A program made the position numbers and the translations under genes. The notes beneath the pieces are model-generated. The model ran no database searches and was not told where the DNA came from. It worked only from the letters and a program-made list of their open reading frames with translations. A stretch of DNA of 64,000 nucleotides, from contig JAJFTO010000016.1 in the NCBI GenBank assembly GCA_021372865.1, positions 62,001 to 126,000 on the forward strand. Reading direction: 5' to 3'. The stretch is from Porphyromonadaceae bacterium (lineage in GTDB: Bacteria; Bacteroidota; Bacteroidia; Bacteroidales; Dysgonomonadaceae). Below, one piece after another: positions 44,720 through 54,108 of the stretch (within the stretch, counting starts at the first letter, position 1; every line of letters starts with the position of its first letter).

Positions 44720-44727
44720 TACCTTTG
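44720..44727 (+). promoter_or_regulatory. -7 promoter element for the pRiA4b-ORF3-like gene
   Basis: TACCTTTG matches TAnnTTTG. Transcription starting near 44734 would leave an ATG at 44739 with almost no leader, so the ATG at 44760 (leader about 26 bases) is the better start. Confidence 0.5.
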
Positions 44728-44759
44728 AAACGTCAACAATGCATAAAATAAAGATCACA

Positions 44760-45317
44760 ATGATATTCAAATTTCTAATTCTATCGGATGAAGCCGAGAA
44801 ATTCAAAAGAGAAATAAAAATTGACGCTGACAGCACTTTTTTGGATTTTTACCTGGCGATTATTGATTGCACCGGATATAGTAAAAAAGAGATGGCATCC
44901 TTTTTCCTTTGCGACGATAAATGGCGGAAAAAGGAAGAGATTACTCTTGTGGAGATGGATACAAATTCTGATGAAGACTCGCTGACCATGGACACCTGCA
45001 TCCTGAGCGACTACCTTGAAGATGAAAAACAGAAACTGATGTTTGTGTTCGATTATCTTACCGAAAGGGCATTGTATATTGAATTGTCGGAAGTGATACC
45101 GGGTAAGAGTCTGCAAAAGGCGGTCTGCACCTTGTCGGTGGGGGAACCTCCAAAACAGATGATACAGATTGAAGAACAAAAGTTGGAAAGTGGAGCCATT
45201 GATTTGGGCGAAACCTTTTATGGCGACGAAAGCTTTGAAATGGATGAGTTGGACAAAGAAGGTTTCGAAGGGCTTGATGATTTACCTGTAGAGACAGACA
45301 GTAACGATCTGTATTGA
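44760..45317 (+). CDS. plasmid pRiA4b ORF-3/IS1096 TnpR-like family protein
   Basis: A 185-residue soluble acidic protein. The pattern of a charged N terminus, [22 protein letters not shown] and a [21 protein letters not shown] stretch (equivalent to the LYDFGDxWxHxIxVE signature of the family) supports membership. The family was named from a plasmid gene and a passenger gene of IS1096, but in Bacteroidota it is chromosomal and of unknown function. The C-terminal 35 residues are almost wholly acidic. It lies 16 bases before miaA and is probably in one transcript with it. Start chosen from the promoter position. Confidence 0.7.
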   Translation: MIFKFLILSDEAEKFKREIKIDADSTFLDFYLAIIDCTGYSKKEMASFFLCDDKWRKKEEITLVEMDTNSDEDSLTMDTCILSDYLEDEKQKLMFVFDYLTERALYIELSEVIPGKSLQKAVCTLSVGEPPKQMIQIEEQKLESGAIDLGETFYGDESFEMDELDKEGFEGLDDLPVETDSNDLY

Positions 45318-45333
45318 ACCGTTAATAACTCAT

Positions 45334-46287
45334 TTGAAGAAAATTACCATAATAAAACAACAGTCTATTTATTCCGCAAAGCATACACTCCTTGTGCTTC
45401 TTGGCCCCACAGCAGTGGGTAAAACAGCGTGTAGCCTGCAGCTTGCCGAACAGCTGAAATGTCCCATATTGTCTGCCGATTCCCGACAGATATACAGGGG
45501 TATGACCATCGCAACGGCTGCACCTTCCCCTGCAGAGTTACAACGTGTAGAACATCACTTCGTGGGAATTCTGGAACCTGAAGCATACTATAGCGCCAGC
45601 GAGTATGAACAGCATGTGCTTTCCCTGCTTGGTGAACTGTTCAAACAACATGCTGTGGTGATTCTGGCCGGTGGTTCAATGATGTACATTGATGCTGTGT
45701 GTAAGGGTATTGATGATATTCCTACCATTGATGAGACACTGCGGGAAGAACTCCTTCGGCTTTACAGGGAGGAGGGACTCGACCCGATCCGGCAGCAACT
45801 GAAGATATTGGATCCCCTGTTTTACGACGAAGTAGACATGAAAAATCCAAAACGGGTAATCCATGCCCTGGAGGTGTGCCTTATGGCAGGAAAACCTTAC
45901 TCCTCCCTTCGCACAAACCCGAAGAAGGAACGTCCTTTCCGGATTGTGAAGGTGGGTTTCACAAGGAATCGTGATGAACTATATGAACGAATCAACAGGC
46001 GAGTGGATCTGATGATGGAAGCGGGTTTGCTAGAAGAAGCAAGAGGGTTTTACCAGAAACGTCATTTGAATTCACTGAATACGGTGGGATATAAAGAGCT
46101 CTTCGATTATTTTGATGGAAACTGTTCGCTCGAATTTGCCGTCGATAAAATTAAACAACACTCCCGTAACTATGCCCGCAAGCAACTTAGCTGGTTTAGA
46201 AAAGACAAGGAGATTCACTGGATTAATCTTTCTATTGAAAATAACTATGTAGTTAATGAAATACTTACTTTCACTGAAAATATTTAG
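45334..46287 (+). CDS. miaA: tRNA dimethylallyltransferase
   Basis: A 317-residue enzyme that adds a dimethylallyl group to A37 of tRNAs reading UNN codons. Motifs: the P-loop [34 protein letters not shown] with the catalytic aspartate and the tRNA contact, [15 protein letters not shown], and the C-terminal NTVGYKELF segment. There is no ATG before the P-loop in this frame; the start is a TTG at 45334, 14 residues of basic N terminus before the fold. A TTG start is unusual and should be kept in mind. Confidence 0.93.
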   Translation: MKKITIIKQQSIYSAKHTLLVLLGPTAVGKTACSLQLAEQLKCPILSADSRQIYRGMTIATAAPSPAELQRVEHHFVGILEPEAYYSASEYEQHVLSLLGELFKQHAVVILAGGSMMYIDAVCKGIDDIPTIDETLREELLRLYREEGLDPIRQQLKILDPLFYDEVDMKNPKRVIHALEVCLMAGKPYSSLRTNPKKERPFRIVKVGFTRNRDELYERINRRVDLMMEAGLLEEARGFYQKRHLNSLNTVGYKELFDYFDGNCSLEFAVDKIKQHSRNYARKQLSWFRKDKEIHWINLSIENNYVVNEILTFTENI

Positions 46288-46414
46288 GCTGATTTAATTT
46301 GTCGTACCTTAATAAATCCTATTTTCTTTAGTTAAAAAACTTACACTTGCCCGGCTTAAGACAAGCTGCCTTTCTTAAAAAAATATCTTTTCCTAAAAGA
46401 GGTAGAGATGATTT

Positions 46415-47692
46415 TTACTTATCTGGTAATTGTATAGACTTTCCCTGATTTGCCAAGAGAAGTTCGAAATATTTTCCTGCAAAACTTTTTGTTCCGTCAG
46501 GACGTATAAGCCAGAATCCGCGCATTTCTTCAGTTTTCCGGATTTCTCTGGATTTTCGTAGGGTATCGTCCTTCGGCTCGTTGCAATAGAGTTCCCAATG
46601 TATGAGGTATGGCACATCCAGTGCCAGACAGACACCGACATAAGTATCCCAGTTAGCGACAATAAGTTCCTCCGTCATCACGCCCTCATTTCGTTGCTCC
46701 GGGATTCCAATTTCTCCCAAGAAAACTTTTTTTTCACCTTTCATATATTTGCTGGGAGTAAATTTTTTTTTGATGTATTCTATCCCTCTATATAGTTTTA
46801 ATCCAGTTTTATCCAGTCCGTCATAACACGACCAGGACACCATATCTACCCGTACTTGTGGAAGTACATAGTTAATAATACCGGGTATTCCTTCCATGCT
46901 GTCCATTACTCTATTGGCTTCTATCGCATGATAGACTCTGCATTTGGTGTTACTTATTTCCGAACGGGCACGCTCTATTCCTTTCTGCCTGGCAGTAAAC
47001 CATTTCACCATGGCTTCAACACGTTGCAGAGAGTCGGCAGGTACCTCTACAGTATATTTGTCGCCATCTACGGCTTGGGTGTGTGTGTTGTTTTTTCTTG
47101 ACCAATGTGCATTATTTCCGGTTCCGCCACGGATCAACCAGTCTCCTTCCCAATTATGGATAATAAATTCAACATCCCGGTCTTTATATTCCTGTAACAA
47201 GTATTTAGTCAGTTCATACATTTCAGCTTCCTCGGCGAGGGCCGTTTCGTTTGTAGTTTTCAGTGCTGCCCCGCCTACGCTAAGTGCTATGGTGTTAAAT
47301 GGCATGTCAAAACAGGTTTTGTAATAAGGATGTTCCGCCAGTTGTTTATAAGTAATTTGTTCTGGAAGCTTCCAATCTGAATTATAGGGATATCCGCTCA
47401 CGCCTTTATAAAACCACAACTTCAAAACGCCGAAACCCATTTCATGGAGTTTTCTGCACCCTTCAATTATGAATGGTTCGTTTGTTAAATAATATTTTCC
47501 ACCCACATGAGTAGCTCCAATGCGTTTATACATGTCGCGGGGAATTTTATGCCCGTTACTGGGCTTGTGTTTTTCAATGTTTGACAGGATCTCCTGATCG
47601 CTCATGTTACTTATCTCATTAAGAGACTGACAGGCTACCGCAAGAAAAAAGAGACAAACCGAACAGAAAATAATTTTAAATAATCGTTTCAT
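46415..47692 (-). CDS. unassigned TIM-barrel-like lipoprotein, candidate glycoside hydrolase
   Basis: A 425-residue lipoprotein (C21 after FLAVAC), so exposed outside the inner membrane. I do not recognise a named family. The pattern suggests a (beta/alpha)8 barrel of the clan GH-A type: FGVLKLWFYKGVSGYP, EFIIHNWEGDWLI with E182, CRVYHAIEANRV, DMVSWSCYDGL, FLGEIGIPEQ with E327 and YLIHWELYCNEP. E182 and E327 lie at the places of acid/base (strand 4) and nucleophile (strand 7) in that clan. It is the last gene of a sulfatase/GH92/nagAB operon, which supports a sugar-cleaving role. The catalytic assignment is inference. Confidence 0.65.
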   Translation of the reverse strand: MKRLFKIIFCSVCLFFLAVACQSLNEISNMSDQEILSNIEKHKPSNGHKIPRDMYKRIGATHVGGKYYLTNEPFIIEGCRKLHEMGFGVLKLWFYKGVSGYPYNSDWKLPEQITYKQLAEHPYYKTCFDMPFNTIALSVGGAALKTTNETALAEEAEMYELTKYLLQEYKDRDVEFIIHNWEGDWLIRGGTGNNAHWSRKNNTHTQAVDGDKYTVEVPADSLQRVEAMVKWFTARQKGIERARSEISNTKCRVYHAIEANRVMDSMEGIPGIINYVLPQVRVDMVSWSCYDGLDKTGLKLYRGIEYIKKKFTPSKYMKGEKKVFLGEIGIPEQRNEGVMTEELIVANWDTYVGVCLALDVPYLIHWELYCNEPKDDTLRKSREIRKTEEMRGFWLIRPDGTKSFAGKYFELLLANQGKSIQLPDK

Positions 47693-47777
47693 GTCATTGG
47701 TGTGGTTTTGAATAATGAGTTCTTAACTCATTATTCAGGATTTGCTTATTCTTTTATAAAGATTAAATGCCTGTTAT

Positions 47778-49304
47778 TTATTTGTTATTGACGTTCTTCG
47801 GATAATTAGGCCCATATAAAATTCCCTTATTTATAATCTGTAGTTTGCCCTCTTTGACGTATGGTTCTCCTCTTTGCGACAAGTGATTGACCATACGCTC
47901 TCTCCATAATTCAAGTAATTTGTTATATTTTGTATCAGCAGCTAAATCAAATAGTTCTCCTTTATTTTTACTGATATCAAATAATTGTTCCTTTCCTGTT
48001 GGAAAGAAATAAATATATTTATATTTACCATCCGTCAATGCAGCCCAATAATTATTGGGATCATATGTGGCTGTATGTTCCATTTCAATGTAATCTCTCC
48101 ATTTTATTTTGTCATTTTTATATAATTCGTAAATAGAACGCCCGTCCATCGCCTTTGGGATTGTAACACCTGCCACATCCAGGAATGTTGGTAAAATATC
48201 TTGAAGTCCGACCGATTGTTCCATCGCAGTTCCTTTCTGAAATTTTCCTTTTGTATTTTGTGGAAATTTAATGATGAAAGGAATATGTGCTGAACCTTCA
48301 TAAGCATAAGTTTTTCTCCAATGATAATGATCGCCCAACATATCTCCATGGTCTGAAGTAAATATGATCACAGAATTATCATACATTCCGTTTCTTTTAA
48401 GTTCATCAATAAGTTGTCCTATTTTCTCGTCTATAAATGTAATTGATGCATAATAGTATTTTCTGGAATCAAGCGCATGTTCCTCGCCAAAGTCACCGAA
48501 TGCAGCACTTTTAGTGTTAGGTCTGTTGGCAAATTGATTACACCAATCTCCAATATAAGGTGAAGGAACTTTTACATTTTCATACTCATCAAAAAGACGT
48601 TTCGGAGGATCATAAGGACTATGTGGTCGTGCAAAGGATATTTTTAAAAAGAGAGGTTTTTTCTTGTCATGTCTCTCAATCATTTTTATTGCTTCGTTTG
48701 CAGTCCATGTAGTTGGATGCAACTTTTCATCCAGAACGTAAACCTTGCCATTATGTTCATTCCAGCCGATACCGGTAGAATCAGGATTTAGTCCCGGAGC
48801 TACCTTGCTGAACCATTGGCGATAATCACTGACGAATCCAGGGGTTGTGACCCTTCCTGATTCGTCAAGACTGGCCCCGTGGAATCCATGAAGATTGTTC
48901 TGGGGATTAGAGTGAAGTTTCCCAACAGCATAAGTATAATAACCGTAATCTGCCAGCATTTGAGGCATCTCATACGGATATCTTTCAGCCATTTTCCCAT
49001 ATCCGAGTAATCCGTTTTTCCAGGGAGACATTCCCGTTAGTAAAGAGGCCCGAGCTGGCGTAGAACTCGGAGCTGAAGTGTAAGCATTGACAAAAAGTAA
49101 TCCATCGGCGGCAAGAGCATCCAGATGAGGTGTTTTAATAATCTCGTTTCCCATTGCTCCTAAACAATCAAAGCGATGTTGATCAGTCATCAACAAGATT
49201 ATATTGGGTTTCTTTTTGTCACCTGAAAACATCGATTTTGCGTTATTGCCGAAGCTTGAAACCGCGAAATATCCACAAAAGATTAGACTAATTTCTGTTT
49301 TCAT
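47778..49304 (-). CDS. exported S-type sulfatase (sulfatase family S1)
   Basis: A 508-residue sulfatase. The activation motif is the serine form: S81-T-P-A-R-A-S-L-L-T-G, so S81 would be changed to formylglycine by an anaerobic sulfatase-maturating enzyme. Metal-site stretches IILLMTDQHRFD and IIFTSDHGDMLGDH are intact. The N terminus (MKTEISLIFCGYFAV) is a plausible but short signal peptide. Substrate is unknown; the neighbours (nagA, nagB) make a sulfated GlcNAc or GlcNAc-containing glycan a fair guess. It is 85 bases upstream of the unassigned lipoprotein gene and 24 bases downstream of the GH92-like gene. Confidence 0.9.
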   Translation of the reverse strand: MKTEISLIFCGYFAVSSFGNNAKSMFSGDKKKPNIILLMTDQHRFDCLGAMGNEIIKTPHLDALAADGLLFVNAYTSAPSSTPARASLLTGMSPWKNGLLGYGKMAERYPYEMPQMLADYGYYTYAVGKLHSNPQNNLHGFHGASLDESGRVTTPGFVSDYRQWFSKVAPGLNPDSTGIGWNEHNGKVYVLDEKLHPTTWTANEAIKMIERHDKKKPLFLKISFARPHSPYDPPKRLFDEYENVKVPSPYIGDWCNQFANRPNTKSAAFGDFGEEHALDSRKYYYASITFIDEKIGQLIDELKRNGMYDNSVIIFTSDHGDMLGDHYHWRKTYAYEGSAHIPFIIKFPQNTKGKFQKGTAMEQSVGLQDILPTFLDVAGVTIPKAMDGRSIYELYKNDKIKWRDYIEMEHTATYDPNNYWAALTDGKYKYIYFFPTGKEQLFDISKNKGELFDLAADTKYNKLLELWRERMVNHLSQRGEPYVKEGKLQIINKGILYGPNYPKNVNNK

Positions 49305-49328
49305 AATTGATAAATTAATTTGCGAAAT

Positions 49329-52028
49329 CTAAATACTTACTCCCCATTCTATGTTGGGTTTGTTGCCGAGCCATATCTCTAAAATACCTCCATGTGCATA
49401 TTCTTTATGTGAGATTCGGAAATCTTTCACCGGATTACCATTCAAATGAACTTTTTGAATGTAACAGTTTTGTTCTGAGTTATTATAGGTTTTGATGATA
49501 AAGGTTTTACCTTCATAATATTTATTATCCAATTGAATCGTAACTTCGTCGAAAATGGGAGAAGTTATTTCATAAAATGGTTTTACTGTTGAATTGCCAT
49601 GCACATTAAAAAGGCCTATGGCCATGAGTGCGCTTGTACCACCCATTTGACCCTGATCTTCGTCATGACCCCCATAGCCCAGATCGGGAGTGATTCCCCC
49701 ATAAGCTTTTTCTTTAACTTTTCTCACCCAATATTGTGTCAGCCATGGTTGTTTCATATAACTAAATACGTGGGCATTTGATAGAGAAGGTTGATTTGAA
49801 TACGAAACATAACCCGAATGATATTCAGAAACGAAGTCATCTGGTTCAGCCAGGGTAAATGCATTATTTAATTTTTTAGCCGCTTCTTTTTCTCCTCCCA
49901 TTAATCGGGCGAGACTTTTTAGATCGTGCGCAATACTAAAAGACGCTTGCCACGAATTTGTTTCTACCCAGCCACGACCACTTAGTGGATCTTTATGTAA
50001 AAACTTCCCTGATGAATCTTTTGGATAGATAAATTTTGTTTCCTGGTCGAAAAGCTTTTGCCATCCTTGAGATCTCTTTATGAAAAAATAATAGTCTTCA
50101 TCCTTTTTAAGTTTTTTGGCCATTTGTGCTATTACCCAATCCTGAAAACACAAATCGAGTGTGATTCCTGCATTTCCAGGAACCCATCCATTCTTATTGT
50201 AAAATTCAATGTCAGCAGGTGTTACTTGTGGGGGCATTTCTATGATACCTCCTTTCAGATTGTTTCTTTTCACAATTTCATAAGCGTGTTTTGCATTCGG
50301 TTGTTTGGTTAATAATCCCATCATATAAGTACTTACAATATGATGTGCTGAAGGATTGCCTCTCATTATGTAAGAGTATCCGCCACCAACAGGGCCCCTT
50401 GGAAGTAAATAACCATTATCAGCATACTCGATAAGAGAAGCGGCAAAATCATCGGCGACTTCTGGATAAGCCAATCCCCAAATTATGTCCAGATTCCATT
50501 GTGCTCCCCAATGGGCATCAAAATTATACATGTTAAATTTTAATTTACCATCTGAGTTCTTGGGTATGGTCTTTATTTTAAATATTGCGTCGGTGGACCT
50601 ACCATTGCGAACGCCTTCGGTTCTATCCGGGTAATCTCCTGAAATATCATTTATCTTATGCCGTCCCAATAACACATGCCACATGTCGGTATAAAATTTT
50701 ATTTTTTGAGCATCGGTGCCACCTTTTACATCGATTTTTGAAAACCATTGGTTCCATATATTTCTACTTTCTTTTCTTACTTTTTCAAAATCCCAGGTAT
50801 CACATTCGGTATTCATGTTATTTCTGGCGTTATCGATTGTTGTCAATGAGAAGGCAATTTTCATCTGCAACTTATCTCCTTTTTGCATCTTATACACCGA
50901 AGACACTCCGGCATTGACACCTTTCAGTTCCGAAAGATCATGCTGGTATTTGCCGTCACTCCATCCATCCATTGATTCCTGAGGTTTATCAAATCGAATA
51001 ACAAAAAAGACTTTAATATCTTTCGGGCCCCCCCACGGCCTTTTTATAGAGCTAAAAGAACCTTCAAATTCGTGATCATTTACCTTTTTTACCTCTGCAT
51101 TAGCCATAACACTGTTTCCTAAAAAACCTCCCAAATTCGTTATTACTTGCATAAGCGTATCCTGAGTAAATGTAAATCTGTAGAAACAGACTCTATCTGT
51201 AACAGTCTGTTCTACCCATGTCCTCGGAGTTCGTAAATAAACACGATGATATCCCGGCTGAACGATCTCATCATCATGGCTAAATTCCGATTTCCATGCT
51301 TCCTGTCCTTTTATCGGATCAATACCATAAAACGCAGGCATTATTTCAATTCCCGACATTGACCACCAGTGGATTTGACTGAATCCGAGAATTTCCCTTT
51401 CATTATAGTTATATCCCCCTCCATCCTGGTTTTTGTTGCGGGTAAGGGGGGCTGCACTTGACATACTGTAAGGTAGATTACCCGTTATAAAGAAAAAATA
51501 ACGACCCCGATTGGTTTCAATATAAGGATCTACCCAATCGACGTAGTCGGTATATTGTTTAGGCGACGGGAAAACTTCTACTTCTGAAAATCCAAGATTG
51601 GCTCCATTGCCATCTATTCCAACAATACGTACCCATTTTATGAACTTCTCTTCGAAATTAACGGCCTTAGCTGTCCCATCAGAAGGGATTTGTGTAACCC
51701 AAATTCTGGAACCATCACTAAATTCCAAACGGCAACCCGCAATATTTTCTGTAATTGATGGCCTATCGTATAACACAATTTTGTTTACGCATTGTTCGCT
51801 ATCCCATGAGAGTTGAATCCATGGATAATCTCTTTTACGCGCTGTTGCTGCCCATTCTCCTGAATTTTCAATGCCAATGATCCCATCTGAAATATTGTTT
51901 ACAGCGTATTGCGGATTCATTTCAGAAGAAGCAGTGATTTTTGCCAGTTTTGCGATACTATTGGGCCCTGCATAAACAAGGCCTGACGTAAAAAGGAATA
52001 AGTGTAAGATCAATCTATTCAATTTCAT
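49329..52028 (-). CDS. GH92-family alpha-mannosidase-like protein with N-terminal discoidin-like domain
   Basis: An 899-residue exported protein (signal peptide about 1-20). Residues about 25-150 form an F5/8 type C (discoidin)-like domain: KLAKITASSEMNPQYAVNNISDG, then WIQLSWDSEQCVNKIVLYDR. The GH92 part starts at DWVDPYIETNRG and includes GGYNYNEREILGFSQIHWW, HVLLGRHKINDISGDYPD, a WVETNSWQASFSIAHD segment with the glutamate at the catalytic-acid position and the GHDEDQGQMGG motif near residue 800. GH92 enzymes are calcium-dependent exo-alpha-mannosidases. The wording of the last motif differs from the common GNEDxGQMSAWY, so this is a divergent subgroup and specificity is open. Confidence 0.85.
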   Translation of the reverse strand: MKLNRLILHLFLFTSGLVYAGPNSIAKLAKITASSEMNPQYAVNNISDGIIGIENSGEWAATARKRDYPWIQLSWDSEQCVNKIVLYDRPSITENIAGCRLEFSDGSRIWVTQIPSDGTAKAVNFEEKFIKWVRIVGIDGNGANLGFSEVEVFPSPKQYTDYVDWVDPYIETNRGRYFFFITGNLPYSMSSAAPLTRNKNQDGGGYNYNEREILGFSQIHWWSMSGIEIMPAFYGIDPIKGQEAWKSEFSHDDEIVQPGYHRVYLRTPRTWVEQTVTDRVCFYRFTFTQDTLMQVITNLGGFLGNSVMANAEVKKVNDHEFEGSFSSIKRPWGGPKDIKVFFVIRFDKPQESMDGWSDGKYQHDLSELKGVNAGVSSVYKMQKGDKLQMKIAFSLTTIDNARNNMNTECDTWDFEKVRKESRNIWNQWFSKIDVKGGTDAQKIKFYTDMWHVLLGRHKINDISGDYPDRTEGVRNGRSTDAIFKIKTIPKNSDGKLKFNMYNFDAHWGAQWNLDIIWGLAYPEVADDFAASLIEYADNGYLLPRGPVGGGYSYIMRGNPSAHHIVSTYMMGLLTKQPNAKHAYEIVKRNNLKGGIIEMPPQVTPADIEFYNKNGWVPGNAGITLDLCFQDWVIAQMAKKLKKDEDYYFFIKRSQGWQKLFDQETKFIYPKDSSGKFLHKDPLSGRGWVETNSWQASFSIAHDLKSLARLMGGEKEAAKKLNNAFTLAEPDDFVSEYHSGYVSYSNQPSLSNAHVFSYMKQPWLTQYWVRKVKEKAYGGITPDLGYGGHDEDQGQMGGTSALMAIGLFNVHGNSTVKPFYEITSPIFDEVTIQLDNKYYEGKTFIIKTYNNSEQNCYIQKVHLNGNPVKDFRISHKEYAHGGILEIWLGNKPNIEWGVSI

Positions 52029-52040
52029 ACAAATAAAAAT

Positions 52041-53216
52041 TTATATAAATTCAAATTCAACACCTGATTTAATTATTTTTTGAATATTTAATTCTTTGTC
52101 AAGAAGTAAAATATCGGCTGTTTTTCCGGGTTTAATTTCGCCGAGATTACCGCATTTGAGTAGTTTTGACTGATTGTACGAACAAATCTTCACAGCATCA
52201 TTAATACCAACACCCCATTCTTTAATAAGCCTTTTAAAGTTGGTGTACATTGTAGCAACACTTCCTGCAAAAGTTGATTTATCATTTAGCCATGCTACTC
52301 CATTATCGATGATAACGTCCATATCCCCAAGCTTATAGATTTTATTAGGATCTTCAGGTAACCCTGCACATCGCATTGAGTCGGAAATGATGAGAATATC
52401 GTCGAAACTTTTATTGTGTTTAATAAAGCTCCAGAAATATTTGGTTATGTGTTTGCCATCAGCGATAACCTCAACCTTCACTCCATCGTTCATCAAAGCC
52501 ATCTCAAGAGTACCTAAATGTTTTAATCCTCCTTTACGTTGGAAACCGGAAGTCACACAGTATATATGCGTAATAACCTGTATCCCTTTTTCAAATCCCA
52601 AAACAATCTGTTCATCTATCGCCTCATCATGTCCGCAGGCAGGGATTATCTCCCTTTCAACTAAAAACTGGAGAAATTTTTCAGATTCTGACGTATGATA
52701 GGAAAAAGTGACCATCTTAATGATCTCCTGATATTTTTCAATCAAGTTCAAGCTACTTTCTTTTGGAACGATACAACATTTAGGATTTTGGGCACCAAGA
52801 TTTTTATGCGATAACCACGGCCCTTCCAAATGAACTCCTATACATTCAGCCTGTTTACCTTCCTTTGCTAATTTTTTATTGATTGGAATGAATAATGAAA
52901 CTGTACTTAATACTTTTTCTATTTTTGGTAAAAAATCAGTGACGGTGGACGTTAAAAAAGAGGTTGTACCATTTTTCAAATAAAATTCACTTATTGAATA
53001 TAAAGCCTCCATGTTGTTATCCATTAATTCATACCCATTTCCTCCATGAGTGTGAATATCTATAAATCCGGGAATTGCATATGAATAACAAAAATTATCT
53101 TTGGGACACTTTCCTTCTTTTACTTCTACGATCTCATCATCATGAATATCAATAGAGCAATTAGTAAGTGTATGGTTATGATTCACTAAATTTTCGACGT
53201 AATACTTTTTATTCAT
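52041..53216 (-). CDS. nagA: N-acetylglucosamine-6-phosphate deacetylase
   Basis: A 391-residue amidohydrolase that converts GlcNAc-6-phosphate to glucosamine-6-phosphate. Metal and substrate residues fit the family: PGFIDIHTHGGNG, GVHLEGPWLS (glutamate ligand), ACGHDEA, THIYCVTSGF, VIADGKHI and ISDSMRCAG with the catalytic aspartate. It starts 15 bases after the nagB-like gene and ends 12 bases before the GH92-like gene start, so it is in one operon with both. Some motifs (GHDEA for GHSNA, THIYCVT for THLYNAM) are off-consensus, in line with a diverged copy. Confidence 0.9.
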   Translation of the reverse strand: MNKKYYVENLVNHNHTLTNCSIDIHDDEIVEVKEGKCPKDNFCYSYAIPGFIDIHTHGGNGYELMDNNMEALYSISEFYLKNGTTSFLTSTVTDFLPKIEKVLSTVSLFIPINKKLAKEGKQAECIGVHLEGPWLSHKNLGAQNPKCCIVPKESSLNLIEKYQEIIKMVTFSYHTSESEKFLQFLVEREIIPACGHDEAIDEQIVLGFEKGIQVITHIYCVTSGFQRKGGLKHLGTLEMALMNDGVKVEVIADGKHITKYFWSFIKHNKSFDDILIISDSMRCAGLPEDPNKIYKLGDMDVIIDNGVAWLNDKSTFAGSVATMYTNFKRLIKEWGVGINDAVKICSYNQSKLLKCGNLGEIKPGKTADILLLDKELNIQKIIKSGVEFEFI

Positions 53217-53231
53217 TTCAGAAGTTTTGGC

Positions 53232-54071
53232 TTATAAAGTGTTTGGCGTTTTAAGTGTATCTTCATCCGTGACGACTACCCAATCGTTGTGTTCTTTTAA
53301 ATACGTGACCGGATAGTCATCTCCTGGCGTTCCCAATAGTGCAAGCCTGAGGACCGTGTTGGCCCAATCGATCGAATCGATGCCGTTTCTACAAAAAATA
53401 ACCATTTTTTCAGCCGAAAAGAGTTGGTTCATTCCCAGGGTCAGGGCTTTACGGGGGAAATTTTCAAGATCACCCCCAATACCGGCCCGAATAGAATTTA
53501 TAGTAACCGTAAAATCGTTCAAATGAACTACACGTGGGTCACTGTATCTTACTCCCTTTTCGGGTTCATTAAATGCAAGATGTCCGTGAATACCTACACC
53601 GCCGTAAGTGCAATTTAATTTTCTCTTAGAGATCATCTCTTTAAGTTTGTTCAGATTTTCATGAGATGGGAAAATAATATTAGAAAAATCAGGTAACAAT
53701 TCTTTGTCTATCTTATCAAACATAGCATACAACTTTCCCCTAAAACTTAAATGATGGTTTTCAGAAATTTCGAAACCTTCGTTGTCAGCATATTCATCCA
53801 TGAAGAAAAATTGTGTATTAACCAACGAGATTCTTCGGGCATTAATCATCTTAATAAAAATAGGGTATTGCCCGGTTGGGCCAAAGGGTACAATTAGTGT
53901 TGTAGGTTCGTCTTTCGATTTATTTTTTTCAATTAGATTGCACATGTGTTCTGCAAAAAACTGATACATTTCGTTATTATCTTTTAGAACAATTAAATGT
54001 TCTGCCATTTTTGTTTTTAACTCACTGGTTGATAATTTATTAAAAGTAGTGATTTCTTGTGTTCTTTTCAT
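53232..54071 (-). CDS. glucosamine-6-phosphate deaminase-like protein (NagB family)
   Basis: A 279-residue sugar-phosphate isomerase/deaminase. The family turns glucosamine-6-phosphate into fructose-6-phosphate and ammonia. Seen are TLIVPFGPTGQYPIF, FFMDEYADNEG (with the aspartate equivalent to E. coli D72), and GVGIHGHLAFNEPEKGVRYSD. In E. coli NagB the same place reads GVGNDGHIAFNEP; here the D141 position is a histidine, while H143 and E148 equivalents remain. This may alter activity or substrate, so I give no gene symbol. It lies between the transporter and nagA. Confidence 0.8.
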   Translation of the reverse strand: MKRTQEITTFNKLSTSELKTKMAEHLIVLKDNNEMYQFFAEHMCNLIEKNKSKDEPTTLIVPFGPTGQYPIFIKMINARRISLVNTQFFFMDEYADNEGFEISENHHLSFRGKLYAMFDKIDKELLPDFSNIIFPSHENLNKLKEMISKRKLNCTYGGVGIHGHLAFNEPEKGVRYSDPRVVHLNDFTVTINSIRAGIGGDLENFPRKALTLGMNQLFSAEKMVIFCRNGIDSIDWANTVLRLALLGTPGDDYPVTYLKEHNDWVVVTDEDTLKTPNTL

Positions 54072-54108
54072 ATTTATTTTAATTAATGTTTTTTATTTAG
54101 TAACTGCA

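Noticed and set aside
46288..46414. Integration (att) repeat matching the tRNA-Asn 3' end
   Set aside because: I compared the gap by eye with the tRNA ends and found no direct repeat of useful length.
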